This document shows positions 5,936 to 13,584 of a DNA stretch of 21,301 nt, one piece after another. Position 1 is the stretch's first letter; every line of letters begins with the position of its first letter. Both the position numbers and the translations under genes were made by a program. The stretch is from OFTM10 sp964196195 (GTDB taxonomy: Bacteria > Actinomycetota > Acidimicrobiia > Acidimicrobiales > Aldehydirespiratoraceae). A model generated the notes under the pieces. It saw nothing but the letters and a program-made list of their open reading frames with translations. It did not search any database and was not told where the DNA came from. Where the stretch lies: positions 1-21,301 of the forward strand of contig CAXMSE010000091.1 in NCBI GenBank assembly GCA_964196195.1, written 5' to 3'.

Positions 5936-7793
5936 AGTTTCGCCGCGGCACAGGCCTGCCGCCGATGAGATACCAGCCGGGATGACCCTGCTCTACGCGG
6001 ACCTGCCCGAACGAGTCGAACCCGAGCGTCCCGATCGTCGAAGGCTGGAGGCGCTCGCGATGCTGCTCGCCGGAGCGGGCGCGGCAGTCGCGGGAGTAGG
6101 TGTCGTCGAACCCCTGCTTCGGTCCCGCCGCGGGCCCGACGACGAGTGGGCATTGTCACGCGAGGCCCCAGCGGAGTCGATCGCCTCCGGGGTCGAGCGC
6201 CTAGTTGCGCCGGTGTCAGACGCTCCCGTGCTCGTCGGCCCGGCAAGGGAGTTCCAGTACGCCCCGGTCGATCTCACCGATGAAGCGTCCGCCATCGTCA
6301 ACTCAGTGCCCGACCCGGCACCGCTGCCCGGCACAGGTGCCGCGCCACGGTTGGTGGTCACCCAACCGGCGCCCATGGAGATCGAACCCATCGCGCCGGT
6401 CACCACCGTTCCTCCCGCCACGAGCACCACCACGGCGGTCGCACCGGCCACGACAGTGCCGTCGACCACAGTGCCGACCACCACGGTGCCGACGACCGCT
6501 CCGACCACGACGGTCCCACCTCCACCGAGTCCGTCTGTAGCGATGCAGCAGCTGGCGCTCACGGCCGGGTTCACCCTCACCGCGGCGATGAGCCAAACCC
6601 TCGCCGACACGGGCCTCGAGGGCTGGGTCGACTCCCAACTCGAAGTCGACTCTGTGCCCGATCCCGGCGTGGACGACGCCCTGGTCGGCTTCGATCTACT
6701 CGACGCCGATCCAAACGCGCTCACCGCTGCGGGTCTCGGGCCGGTGGCCCTGTCCCAGGTCCGATGGGCAACTTTCGTGCGGATGATCGTCGGTGAGCGT
6801 CAGGTGCACGAGCAGGTATCTGGACTCTGGCGCGAGTTCTTCGCGGTCCATGGCGATCCTGCCGATCTCGTCGGACTGGAGCAGACCATCCGCCGTCACG
6901 CACTCGGGCCCTACGTCGAGTTGCTCACCTCGGTCCTGGCCACCCCGGCGATCCGGAGGGCCTATGCCCTCCCGGACCGCGCCACCGCCGATGATCTCAT
7001 CGACTCCGGATTCGTTCGCGATCTCCTGGAACGGTTCACGCTCGGCGACTCCGAATTGTTCGACGAGGCTGAGATCGAGGGGTTGGCGATCGACCTGGCC
7101 TCGAGCACTGCCGCGGCGAGAACCAAGCTCGCTGAGCTGTGCAGCCGCCCAGAAACTGCCCACCACATCGGCGGAGCGGTTGTGGCTCGCTTCCTGGGCT
7201 CCCCGGTGCCTGCAGTGTCGGGCCGGGCCCATGAGGTCTTCGCCTCGTCGGGAAATATCGGGGCTGTGGTTCGGGCCACCCTCGTCGAGGGCCTCGACCA
7301 CGCGGACGCCGACCGAACACGAAGTGGCGAGCTTTGGCTCCGTGCTGCGCTTCGCTCTGTGGCGGGCGATGTGGTTGTCGGTGGTGAGTGGAACGCGGAC
7401 GACCCCGGGAGTATCGCGGGCATGCTCCGCGCCCTAGGAGCAGAGCCGGGAACCGGAGTGTCCGATGACGACGCCGACTGGGAGACGTCGACTGCGATCC
7501 AGGCCCGCTGGGTTGTGGCACGGCGTCTCGTCGGTGGCAGTGGGGTGGGGGCTTCGGTAGATCTGGGAGGGTTGGTTCCGGATCCCCCGCTCCCCGCCGC
7601 CGTCCTGCTCGACGGGCTCTTCGACCGGCTGGGAAGCCACCAGGACGACCACGAACGCGAAGCATTGTTGATCTATCTGGGGGTGGAGCACGACGATCTC
7701 ATCACAACTATCGACCTCGGCACTATCGCAGATCTCGCTGCTCTGGTCCTCAGCTTCCCTCGTTTCCAACGTCGATCCGGTGGCCGCTCATGA
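5925..7793 (+). CDS. DUF1800-family protein, membrane-anchored with Thr/Pro-rich stalk
   Basis: The 622-residue frame has a hydrophobic segment at about residues 41-64 flanked by arginines. It is followed by a Thr/Pro/Val-rich linker at 158-204 and a divergent DUF1800 domain from about 208 to the end. Recognisable DUF1800 features are ERQVHEQVSGLWREFFAVH (the ERQ...FW...HF region), HALGPYVELL, FVRDLLERFTLG and the region HHIGGAVVARFLGSPVP. The hydrophobic segment is too far from the N-terminus, and lacks a twin-arginine pattern, for a typical cleavable signal, so a signal-anchor holding the domain outside the cell is likely. The function of DUF1800 is unknown, but it is commonly encoded beside DUF1501, as here, with a four-base overlap. 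The GTG at 5925 gives the longest frame; ATG at 5982 is equally plausible because the GTG sits in a hairpin and neither has a strong ribosome site. Confidence 0.82.
   Translation: MGAPVSPRHRPAADEIPAGMTLLYADLPERVEPERPDRRRLEALAMLLAGAGAAVAGVGVVEPLLRSRRGPDDEWALSREAPAESIASGVERLVAPVSDAPVLVGPAREFQYAPVDLTDEASAIVNSVPDPAPLPGTGAAPRLVVTQPAPMEIEPIAPVTTVPPATSTTTAVAPATTVPSTTVPTTTVPTTAPTTTVPPPPSPSVAMQQLALTAGFTLTAAMSQTLADTGLEGWVDSQLEVDSVPDPGVDDALVGFDLLDADPNALTAAGLGPVALSQVRWATFVRMIVGERQVHEQVSGLWREFFAVHGDPADLVGLEQTIRRHALGPYVELLTSVLATPAIRRAYALPDRATADDLIDSGFVRDLLERFTLGDSELFDEAEIEGLAIDLASSTAAARTKLAELCSRPETAHHIGGAVVARFLGSPVPAVSGRAHEVFASSGNIGAVVRATLVEGLDHADADRTRSGELWLRAALRSVAGDVVVGGEWNADDPGSIAGMLRALGAEPGTGVSDDDADWETSTAIQARWVVARRLVGGSGVGASVDLGGLVPDPPLPAAVLLDGLFDRLGSHQDDHEREALLIYLGVEHDDLITTIDLGTIADLAALVLSFPRFQRRSGGRS
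6399..6536 (+). repeat. Degenerate Thr-Thr-Val-Pro coding repeat (stalk region)
   Basis: This stretch of the DUF1800 gene encodes repeated TTVP, TTTVP and TTAP units. At the DNA level it is an imperfect repetition of ACCACGGTGCCGAC-like units. Such low-complexity linkers in exported actinobacterial proteins are usually extended and often O-mannosylated; that modification is inferred here. Confidence 0.6.
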
Positions 7794-9064
7794 GCCGGGA
7801 TCTCAGCCGGCGTGCCTTCCTGGGGCGGACGGTCGGCACCGGTCTCGGCGGAGCCGTGCTGATGGCCGCTCCGGCGCTGGCCGGGGTTCACACTGGGAGT
7901 GAGGCAGAGAGCCAGGAGAACCGCATCTCGGGAACGGTCGTCGTGGTCACCCTCGTTGGTGGTGCCGACGGGCTCAGCGTAGTGGTGCCACATCAGAGCC
8001 CGGACTACTACCGGCTGCGCCCTTCGATCGCCATCCAACCGCCGGAAGACCCACACGGTGCGATCCCGTTCGCGGATGCTTGGGGTCTTCATCCTGCGCT
8101 GGCGCCCCTGGTCAACGAGGCCGGGGGGTCGGCCTTGGCGGTCATCGCAGGTATGGGGCTTGCCAACCCGCCACGAAGTAGGAGCCATCGCTCCTCGATC
8201 AGAGAGCTTCATCAGCGAGGTGAGGATCGGCAGGGCCGTGGCACGGATCTACTCGAACACAACGAGCTCGACGCCAGCACGGCGTGGTGGTTCGGGCCCG
8301 ATCAACACGGCCTGTTTCGAGGCCTGGCCCGCGGGGTAGGAGGGCAGCGACCGAGCGACGGGCTGGCTCGCTACCAAGATGCTGCCGCGGCCCGTAGAGC
8401 GCTGGGCCACGCGTTCGAAGACAGCGAGTCGATGGCGGGGGGAGCGCTGGGAGCGCTGGCCGCGTCCACCCGGTGGGCCGCGGTCGATTGGGACTCGACC
8501 GGCACACCGACCGACCGGGGCTACCCGCCTGGTGAGCTCGGTGATGGTCTCAGCGCGATCGCCGACATGGTGCGCTCCGAAGGCGCGCTGCACCTTGTAG
8601 CGGTCGATCAGCAGGGCTACGACACCCATAGAAACCAGGGCGACGGCGCGGCCGGTGTGTTGGCGGTCCGCCTCGATGAACTGGCGCGGTGTCTGGGATC
8701 GTTCTGGGCCGACCTCGGCCCTGGCGCCGAGGCGGTTTCGGTGGTGGTGGTGAGCGAATTCGGGCGCACCGTGCACGAGAACCGTCGCGGTGGAACGAAT
8801 CACGGAAAGGGTGGGGTGGCGCTGGTACTCGACCAGGCGGTGCGTCCCGGGTTGCACGGGATGGAAGAGGGTCTCGGGCTCGCTCTCGCCCGGGGTTCCT
8901 GGCCGGTCACCACGGGCGTGCACGATGTGCTCGCCGAGGTGCTGTGGCGGCGAGGGTGGTCGGTCCCGGAAATGGGCGAGCACGAGCCCAAGGCCGTTGC
9001 GTCGTCGGGATCTGGTGGGTCCGGCCTGTTTCCGGCGAGCGAGGGAGTCGACCCGGCCGTCTGA
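7790..9064 (+). CDS. DUF1501-family protein with Tat signal peptide
   Basis: This 424-residue protein begins with a twin-arginine signal: SRRAFLG followed by a hydrophobic run ending in APALAG at about residue 32. It should be exported folded. The mature part shows DUF1501 landmarks: TLVGGADGLSVVVPH near the start, YYRLRPSIAI, GYDTHRNQG, SEFGRTVHENRRGGTNHGKGG near residue 330, and a C-terminal tail. The family is related to sulfatase/alkaline phosphatase-like folds, but no reaction is established for most members. The start overlaps the DUF1800 stop as ATGA, so the pair is translationally coupled and probably acts together on the outer face of the membrane. The gene ends 61 bp before sufB. 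Confidence 0.9.
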   Translation: MSRDLSRRAFLGRTVGTGLGGAVLMAAPALAGVHTGSEAESQENRISGTVVVVTLVGGADGLSVVVPHQSPDYYRLRPSIAIQPPEDPHGAIPFADAWGLHPALAPLVNEAGGSALAVIAGMGLANPPRSRSHRSSIRELHQRGEDRQGRGTDLLEHNELDASTAWWFGPDQHGLFRGLARGVGGQRPSDGLARYQDAAAARRALGHAFEDSESMAGGALGALAASTRWAAVDWDSTGTPTDRGYPPGELGDGLSAIADMVRSEGALHLVAVDQQGYDTHRNQGDGAAGVLAVRLDELARCLGSFWADLGPGAEAVSVVVVSEFGRTVHENRRGGTNHGKGGVALVLDQAVRPGLHGMEEGLGLALARGSWPVTTGVHDVLAEVLWRRGWSVPEMGEHEPKAVASSGSGGSGLFPASEGVDPAV

Positions 9065-9104
9065 GTTGTTACTATCCACGTAGGAGAAATTCCTCTGGTC
9101 TTCT

Positions 9105-9125
9105 GCCTCGTGAAGGAGCAGCTCT
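9105..9125 (+). promoter_or_regulatory. sufB: Ribosome binding site of sufB
   Basis: GAAGGAG lies eight bases before the ATG at 9126 and fixes the start of SufB. Upstream, at 9068-9075, TTACTAT resembles a -10 hexamer (TACTAT), but no convincing -35 was found, so a promoter in the 61-bp gap is only suggested. Confidence 0.6.
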
Positions 9126-10529
9126 ATGGCCTCGACCGACATCGGTTTGGACCTCGGCAAGTATCAGCTTGGCTGGTCCGATGAAGAGGACTACGTCTTC
9201 AAACCCAAGAAGGGCATCAACGAGGAGATCCTGCGCGAGATGTCCTGGCTCAAGGGTGAGCCTCAATGGATGCTCGACTTCCGTCTGAAGTCCTTCCAGC
9301 GGTTCGGCCGCCGGCCGATGCCCAACTGGGGTGGCGACACGTCAGGTATCGACTTCGACAACATCTACTACTACATCAAGCCCACGGAATCGCTCAGCGA
9401 CAATTGGGACGACGTTCCCGAGTCGATCAAGAACACCTACGAAAAACTCGGCATCCCCGAGGCCGAGCGAAAGTACCTGGCCGGCGTTACCGCACAGTAT
9501 GAAAGCGAAGTCGTTTACCACCGCAACCGTGAGGACCTCGAGGCCCAGGGTGTGCTGTTCTCCGACATGGACACCGCTCTCAAGGAATACCCCGAACTCG
9601 TGAAGCAGTACATGGGCAAGATCATCCCGCCCAACGACAACAAGTTCTCCGCCCTCAACAGCTCGGCCTGGTCCGGTGGCTCGTTCATCTACGTACCGCC
9701 CGGGGTCGAGGTGGAGATGCCCCTGCAGGCCTATTTCCGTATCAACGCGGAAAACATGGGCCAGTTCGAACGCACCCTGATCATCGCCGACGAAGGCTCC
9801 AAGGTTCACTACATCGAGGGCTGCTCGGCTCCCACCTACACATCAGACTCGCTGCACTCGGCGGTTGTGGAGATAGTGGTCAAGCCCTCGGCAAGAGTCA
9901 CTTACACGACCATCCAGAACTGGTCCGACAACGTTTACAACCTCGTCACCAAGCGGGCCTGGGTCGAGGCCGAAGGCCATATGGAGTGGATCGACGGCAA
10001 CATCGGAAGCCGCCTCACCATGAAGTACCCGGCTGTCGTGCTCGCCGGCCCCAAGGCCTCTGGTGAGGTGTTGTCGGTGGCCTACGCCGGGCGAAACCAG
10101 CATCAGGACACCGGCGCGAAGATGATCCACGCGGCGCCGGAAACCACCTCGAAGATCGTGTCGAAGTCGATCTCGAAGGACGGTGGGCGCACTTCTTACC
10201 GGGGCCTGATCCGGGTGGAAGACGACGCCTACGGCTGCAAGAGCCATGTCCAGTGCGATGCCCTGATCCTCGACGACGACTCGGTCTCCGACACCTACCC
10301 CTACATGGAGGTCGGGTCAGGCGACGCGGTGATCGGACACGAGGCCACGGTGTCGAAGGTGGCCGACGAGCAGCTGTTCTACCTCCAGAGCAGGGGCCTC
10401 ACCGAGGAACAGGCCATGGGAATGATCGTGAACGGCTTCATCGAACCGATCACCCGCACCCTGCCGATGGAGTACGCGGTCGAGTGGAGTCGCCTGATCG
10501 AGCTGCAGATGGAGGGGCGCGTGGGCTGA
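9126..10529 (+). CDS. sufB: Fe-S cluster assembly protein SufB
   Basis: The 467-residue protein is full length for SufB and shows its family sequence throughout: NEEILREMSWLKGEPQWML at the start, SGGSFIYVPPGVEVEMPLQAY, HYIEGCSAPTY, MKYPAVVL and SRGLTEEQAMGMIVNGF near the end. SufB forms the SufBC2D scaffold complex that assembles nascent Fe-S clusters in the cytoplasm. C377 in VQCDALIL is at the position of the essential SufB cysteine (E. coli C405) at the SufB-SufD interface. The EGCSAP site is uninterrupted, so the intein found at a comparable place in mycobacterial SufB is absent. It heads the SUF gene set. The usual actinobacterial repressor gene sufR does not precede it; the DUF1501 gene does. 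Confidence 0.97.
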   Translation: MASTDIGLDLGKYQLGWSDEEDYVFKPKKGINEEILREMSWLKGEPQWMLDFRLKSFQRFGRRPMPNWGGDTSGIDFDNIYYYIKPTESLSDNWDDVPESIKNTYEKLGIPEAERKYLAGVTAQYESEVVYHRNREDLEAQGVLFSDMDTALKEYPELVKQYMGKIIPPNDNKFSALNSSAWSGGSFIYVPPGVEVEMPLQAYFRINAENMGQFERTLIIADEGSKVHYIEGCSAPTYTSDSLHSAVVEIVVKPSARVTYTTIQNWSDNVYNLVTKRAWVEAEGHMEWIDGNIGSRLTMKYPAVVLAGPKASGEVLSVAYAGRNQHQDTGAKMIHAAPETTSKIVSKSISKDGGRTSYRGLIRVEDDAYGCKSHVQCDALILDDDSVSDTYPYMEVGSGDAVIGHEATVSKVADEQLFYLQSRGLTEEQAMGMIVNGFIEPITRTLPMEYAVEWSRLIELQMEGRVG

Positions 10530-10536
10530 GCCCACG
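10520..10536 (+). terminator. GC-rich hairpin centred on the sufB stop codon
   Basis: CGTGGGC (10520-10526) and GCCCACG (10530-10536) form a perfect seven-pair stem whose three-base loop is the TGA stop of sufB. No T-tract follows, so it is not a standard intrinsic terminator. It could slow ribosomes, protect the sufB transcript end, or lower expression of the genes downstream. Confidence 0.4.
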
Positions 10537-10571
10537 GAGTCTCCCGAATGGGTCAGGTCGGCGCCGGAAAA

Positions 10572-10598
10572 CCGAGCCTCTGTCGCTTGACGGCTCGG
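10572..10598 (+). promoter_or_regulatory. Inverted repeat upstream of the four-cysteine gene
   Basis: CCGAGCC (10572-10578) and GGCTCGG (10592-10598) form seven pairs around a 13-base loop, ending ten bases before the ATG at 10609. With the hairpin at 10520-10536 it makes two consecutive structures in the sufB downstream gap. The loop contains TTGACG (10587-10592), but no matching -10 box is spaced correctly. It may be an attenuator, a processing site or an operator. Confidence 0.35.
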
Positions 10599-10608
10599 AT
10601 ACGGCACA

Positions 10609-11085
10609 ATGAACCGCATGCCGATGCGTCAGGATTGTAAGTTCTTCGAGTCTCGTACCTATCCCAACGGTGACACCGTGCGGAAGTGCGACCTTGACCT
10701 TGCCCCCGAGGCGCCCTGGCGGTGTCCTGCCGATTGCCCGAAGTACACCCGCCGGATGGCCGATGTGAACTGGTCGCACGGCTCCTTGGTCACACCGGAG
10801 ACGCCCCCCGAACCCGAAAGTCTCGGTGAGGACGATTCGATCGCGGCCCTGCTCGACGCTGCGGAAGACATCATCAACGGTGCGGTGCCCAGCACCCTCG
10901 CCGACCTCGAGGAAGAGCGCAAGAAGCGACGCAAGAAGGGCCTCGGCCGGCTCAATCGCCACAAGGGCGACGCGCCGCCTGGAGGCGCTACACCGCCGGG
11001 TCAGAAAGCTCCCAAGATTCGCAAGTCCGGCGGTGGTGAGGGTTTGGGTGAGAAATTCCGCCGCCGTTACCGCGACGGCCGCTGA
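10609..11085 (+). CDS. Hypothetical four-cysteine protein within the SUF operon
   Basis: I do not recognise this 158-residue protein. Its first 50 residues hold four cysteines in the pattern C10-x16-C27-x11-C39-x3-C43 (DCKFFESRTYPNGDTVRKCD, then RCPADCPKY), which fits a zinc- or Fe-S-binding knot. The rest is low complexity: an acidic helix at about 75-105 (SIAALLDAAEDIINGAV), a strongly basic stretch (EERKKRRKKGLGRLNRHKG), and a Gly/Pro/basic tail that should be disordered and could bind nucleic acid or an acidic partner. It sits between sufB and sufD on the same strand, so a role in Fe-S assembly or sensing is suggested by position only. In-frame ATGs at 10618 and 10624 are alternative starts; no strong ribosome site separates them. 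Confidence 0.7.
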   Translation: MNRMPMRQDCKFFESRTYPNGDTVRKCDLDLAPEAPWRCPADCPKYTRRMADVNWSHGSLVTPETPPEPESLGEDDSIAALLDAAEDIINGAVPSTLADLEEERKKRRKKGLGRLNRHKGDAPPGGATPPGQKAPKIRKSGGGEGLGEKFRRRYRDGR

Positions 11086-11179
11086 CCGGCCTCCGTCGGC
11101 GGGTGGGGCATTAGCACTACGTCAGTAGGATAAATCACTGTTGTGGCCGGTCCCCGGGCCCGTTCGAAAGACGATTCAG

Positions 11180-12460
11180 TTGACCGCATTCTCCCCCGAT
11201 GCAGCCAGAGCGTTGGCCGGCCCCGCCTGGCTGGTGGAGCGACGTGTGGCTGCCGCCGAAGCCTTTGCCGCCTCCTCGAAACCCGACACCTCGGCCGAAG
11301 AATGGCGTTACAGCCTGATCGACGAGTTCGATCTCGATCGCTACAGCCCATCGAGGGAGTTCGGCGACGCACCCATGCCCCGCCTCGATGTCGAACCGGC
11401 GGCGATGGTGCGCTGCGTCAACGGCCACGTGGTGTCGGTAGATATCGACGAAGAGGTCGCCGCAGCCGGTGTGCACGTCGGAGTCCTCGGTGCGCACCCC
11501 GCAGCGGCCGAGCGTCTCGGTGCCGTTAGCTCCGAAGCCGGCGACTACTTCACCCTGCTCAACGATGCCTTTGCCGAAGAGCCCATCCTCGTCGACATCC
11601 CTGAGGGTGTGATCGTCGATCGTCCGATCGTGATAACCCACCACGCCGCCGGTGAGGGCAGCGCCGCGTTTCCCCGCCTGGTGGTGAGGGTTGGCGAGAA
11701 CGCCCAGGCCGACATCCTCGATCAGCACACGTCCAACGACGACGAATCGATCCTGATGTGTCCGGTGGTCGAACTCGATGTCGCCCCCGCGGGCCGCCTC
11801 GGCTACCTCAAAGTACAAGAGCAGGGAGCCGGTACCTGGCAGTTCGGAAGCGTGCTCGCGCGTGCCGAGCGCGACGCCACGGTCAAGGCCGCCACTGCTG
11901 CTTTCGGTGGTGCCTACGCCCGCACGAGGGCCGATACCCGACTCGTTGGCCAGGGTGCCCATGGCGATCTGATGGCTGTCTACTTCGGTGAGGACACCCA
12001 GACCCTCGACTTCCGCACCTACCAGGACCACGTCGCCCCCGACACCACCTCCAACCTGCTCTACAAGGGTGTGTTGGCCGGGAAGGCCCGCAGTATCTAC
12101 ACCGGCCTCATCCGGGTCAGGCCCGATGCCCGCGGCACGAACGCGTACCAGACCAACCGCAACCTGAAGCTCAGCGACGAAGCCTGGGCCGAATCGGTCC
12201 CCAATCTCGAGATCGAGAACAACGATGTGCGGTGCAGCCATGCATCAACGGTCAGCCCGGTCGACGAGGAGCAGCGCTTCTACCTCGAAAGCCGGGGCGT
12301 GCCCACTGGCGAAGCCGAGCGCCTGATCGTGGCCGGGTTCCTCGAGGAGGTGCTCCAATCGGTGCCCCTGCCCTCCGCCGCGCCAGCCCTGAGGTTGGCG
12401 GTCGCGGCGAAGCTGGCTCGCCAGCGCCGGGGCGACGCGGAAGCGAGCGAGCCATCATGA
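11180..12460 (+). CDS. sufD: Fe-S cluster assembly protein SufD
   Basis: The protein shows the SufD pattern: EEWRYSLIDEFDLDRY near the N-terminus, a beta-helical core, TGLIRVRPDARGTNAYQTNRNL, IENNDVRCSHASTVSPVDEEQRFYLESRG, and a final helical segment. SufD pairs with SufB and SufC in the scaffold complex and is needed for iron acquisition. The histidine in CSHAST (codon 12239-12241) matches the functional SufD histidine (E. coli H360). The frame is open from a TTG at 11141, but the first 13 residues from there look unlike SufD. The TTG at 11180 gives the more natural beginning MTAFSPDAARAL. No ATG is available and neither start has a strong ribosome site, so the start is uncertain. The stop overlaps the ferredoxin start (ATGA). 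Confidence 0.93.
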   Translation: MTAFSPDAARALAGPAWLVERRVAAAEAFAASSKPDTSAEEWRYSLIDEFDLDRYSPSREFGDAPMPRLDVEPAAMVRCVNGHVVSVDIDEEVAAAGVHVGVLGAHPAAAERLGAVSSEAGDYFTLLNDAFAEEPILVDIPEGVIVDRPIVITHHAAGEGSAAFPRLVVRVGENAQADILDQHTSNDDESILMCPVVELDVAPAGRLGYLKVQEQGAGTWQFGSVLARAERDATVKAATAAFGGAYARTRADTRLVGQGAHGDLMAVYFGEDTQTLDFRTYQDHVAPDTTSNLLYKGVLAGKARSIYTGLIRVRPDARGTNAYQTNRNLKLSDEAWAESVPNLEIENNDVRCSHASTVSPVDEEQRFYLESRGVPTGEAERLIVAGFLEEVLQSVPLPSAAPALRLAVAAKLARQRRGDAEASEPS

Positions 12461-12780
12461 GCACGCACGTGCTGTTCGGTCTCGACGAGATCGATGCGGG
12501 CACCGCCCGCAAGGTCGAAGTAGGTGGTCACTCGATCGCGATCGTGCGGATCGACGACGACGTCTACGCAGTGGGCGACACCTGCAGCCACGCTGCGGTG
12601 TCGCTCTCGGAGGGCTTCGTGGAAGCCGACGAGTGTGCGATCGAATGTTCGCGGCACGGTGCCTTGTTCGACCTCACCACCGGCGAGCCTCTCACGCTCC
12701 CGGCGGTTCGTCCCGTCCCGGTCTACGAGGTGGGTGTCGTCGACGGCCGGGTCCAACTCACCGTGGAGAAAGAATCATGA
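12457..12780 (+). CDS. Rieske-type [2Fe-2S] ferredoxin of the SUF operon
   Basis: The 107-residue protein is a single small Rieske domain. C43-S-H45 and C64-S-R-H67 supply the two cysteines and two histidines that bind a [2Fe-2S] cluster, followed by GALFDLTTGEPL and a final strand. Homologues are non-haem dioxygenase-type ferredoxins, and a copy embedded between sufD and sufC is a common actinobacterial arrangement. It may supply electrons for, or be a first client of, SUF assembly; that is inference. Both ends overlap their neighbours by four bases (ATGA at 12457 and 12777), so translation is coupled across sufD, this gene and sufC. The longer open frame upstream only shadows sufD. Confidence 0.93.
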   Translation: MSTHVLFGLDEIDAGTARKVEVGGHSIAIVRIDDDVYAVGDTCSHAAVSLSEGFVEADECAIECSRHGALFDLTTGEPLTLPAVRPVPVYEVGVVDGRVQLTVEKES

Positions 12781-13556
12781 GCCAACTCGTGATCGAAGGG
12801 CTGAGGGCCGCGGTTGATGGTCAGGAGATCCTCAAGGGGGTCGACCTCGTCGTCGGTTCCGGTGAGGTCCACGCCGTAATGGGCCCCAACGGCTCTGGTA
12901 AGTCGACGCTGTCGCACGTGATCGCCGGTCGTCCGGGCTACGAGGTGCTCGCCGGATCGGTGCGCATCGACGACACCGAGCTGCTCGGGCTTCCCGCCTG
13001 GAAGCGAGCCGAGGCCGGCCTCTTCTTGGCCATGCAGTATCCCACCGAGGTTCCGGGCGTGGCTCTGAGCGATCTACTCAGTGCGTCCGCTCGCACGGTG
13101 GCCGACCCCGACGAGATCCGCGAGATGATGCGGGCTGAGGCGGCACGAATCGGATTCGATCAGAAACTCCTGGAGAGGCCCCTCAATGTTGACCTCTCCG
13201 GCGGAGAGAAGAAGCGAAACGAGACCATCCAGCTGGGAGTGCTGAAGCCGGCATTCGCCATCCTCGACGAGCTCGACTCCGGCCTCGATGTCGACGCCTT
13301 GAGACTGGTGAGCAAGAGGGTGGAAGACGCCACCAGCGAAGATGGTCTCGGAGTCCTCGCCATCACTCATTACAGCCGCCTCTTCGAACAGCTCCAGCCC
13401 GACACGGTGCATGTTTTCGCCAACGGCCGGATCCAGGAGACCGGTGGCCCCGACCTCGCCACCGAGCTCGAGGACACCGGCTACGTACGCTGGGTGGGCG
13501 AGCCGGTCGAGAAGCCGGCATCGGTGATGGCCCTGGCCGACGACCCCTTCGCCTGA
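12777..13556 (+). CDS. sufC: Fe-S cluster assembly ATPase SufC
   Basis: This 259-residue ABC-type ATPase energises the SufBC2D scaffold and has no membrane partner. Walker A is GPNGSGKST (36-44), the Q-loop glutamine is Q87 (MQYPTEVPG), the signature is LSGGEKKRNE (140-149) and Walker B is AILDELDSGLD (161-171). ITHYSRL carries the H-loop histidine. The EKKRNE extension of the signature and the MQYPTEVPGV stretch are diagnostic for SufC as opposed to transport ATPases. GGAG lies eight or nine bases before the ATG at 12777, which overlaps the ferredoxin stop. It is the last gene of the operon; sufS and sufU, which often follow, are not here, and the next gene is convergent only 18 bp away. Confidence 0.96.
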   Translation: MSQLVIEGLRAAVDGQEILKGVDLVVGSGEVHAVMGPNGSGKSTLSHVIAGRPGYEVLAGSVRIDDTELLGLPAWKRAEAGLFLAMQYPTEVPGVALSDLLSASARTVADPDEIREMMRAEAARIGFDQKLLERPLNVDLSGGEKKRNETIQLGVLKPAFAILDELDSGLDVDALRLVSKRVEDATSEDGLGVLAITHYSRLFEQLQPDTVHVFANGRIQETGGPDLATELEDTGYVRWVGEPVEKPASVMALADDPFA

Positions 13557-13569
13557 GGCGCTCAGATCA

Positions 13570-13584
13570 CGGTGCTAGGCACCG
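13570..13584. terminator. Short palindromic hairpin between sufC and the convergent kinase gene
   Basis: CGGTGC (13570-13575) and GCACCG (13579-13584) form a perfect six-pair stem with a three-base loop that works on either strand. The loop region includes the TAG stop of the minus-strand kinase gene. With 18 bp between the two genes this is the only candidate for a shared bidirectional terminator, although it lacks a T-tract. Confidence 0.4.

Noticed and set aside
5860..5990. Cobalamin or c-di-AMP riboswitch
   Set aside because: Only fragments look alike (GGGAAC, GATACCAGCC); conserved core boxes and pairings are not there.
5820..5990. tRNA-Sec (selC) gene, sought because of the selenoprotein
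   Set aside because: No UCA anticodon loop, acceptor stem or T-loop could be built on either strand.
8249..9160. 303-codon minus-strand frame opposite DUF1501 and the sufB start
   Set aside because: It lies across a recognised Tat-exported gene and the sufB ribosome site, with no domain of its own.
10587..10611. Promoter with TTGACG -35 box before the four-cysteine gene
   Set aside because: No -10 hexamer at 16-18 bp; the expected place falls in the start of the coding sequence.
11135..12241. 368-codon minus-strand frame opposite sufD
   Set aside because: Antisense shadow of a well-recognised SufD.
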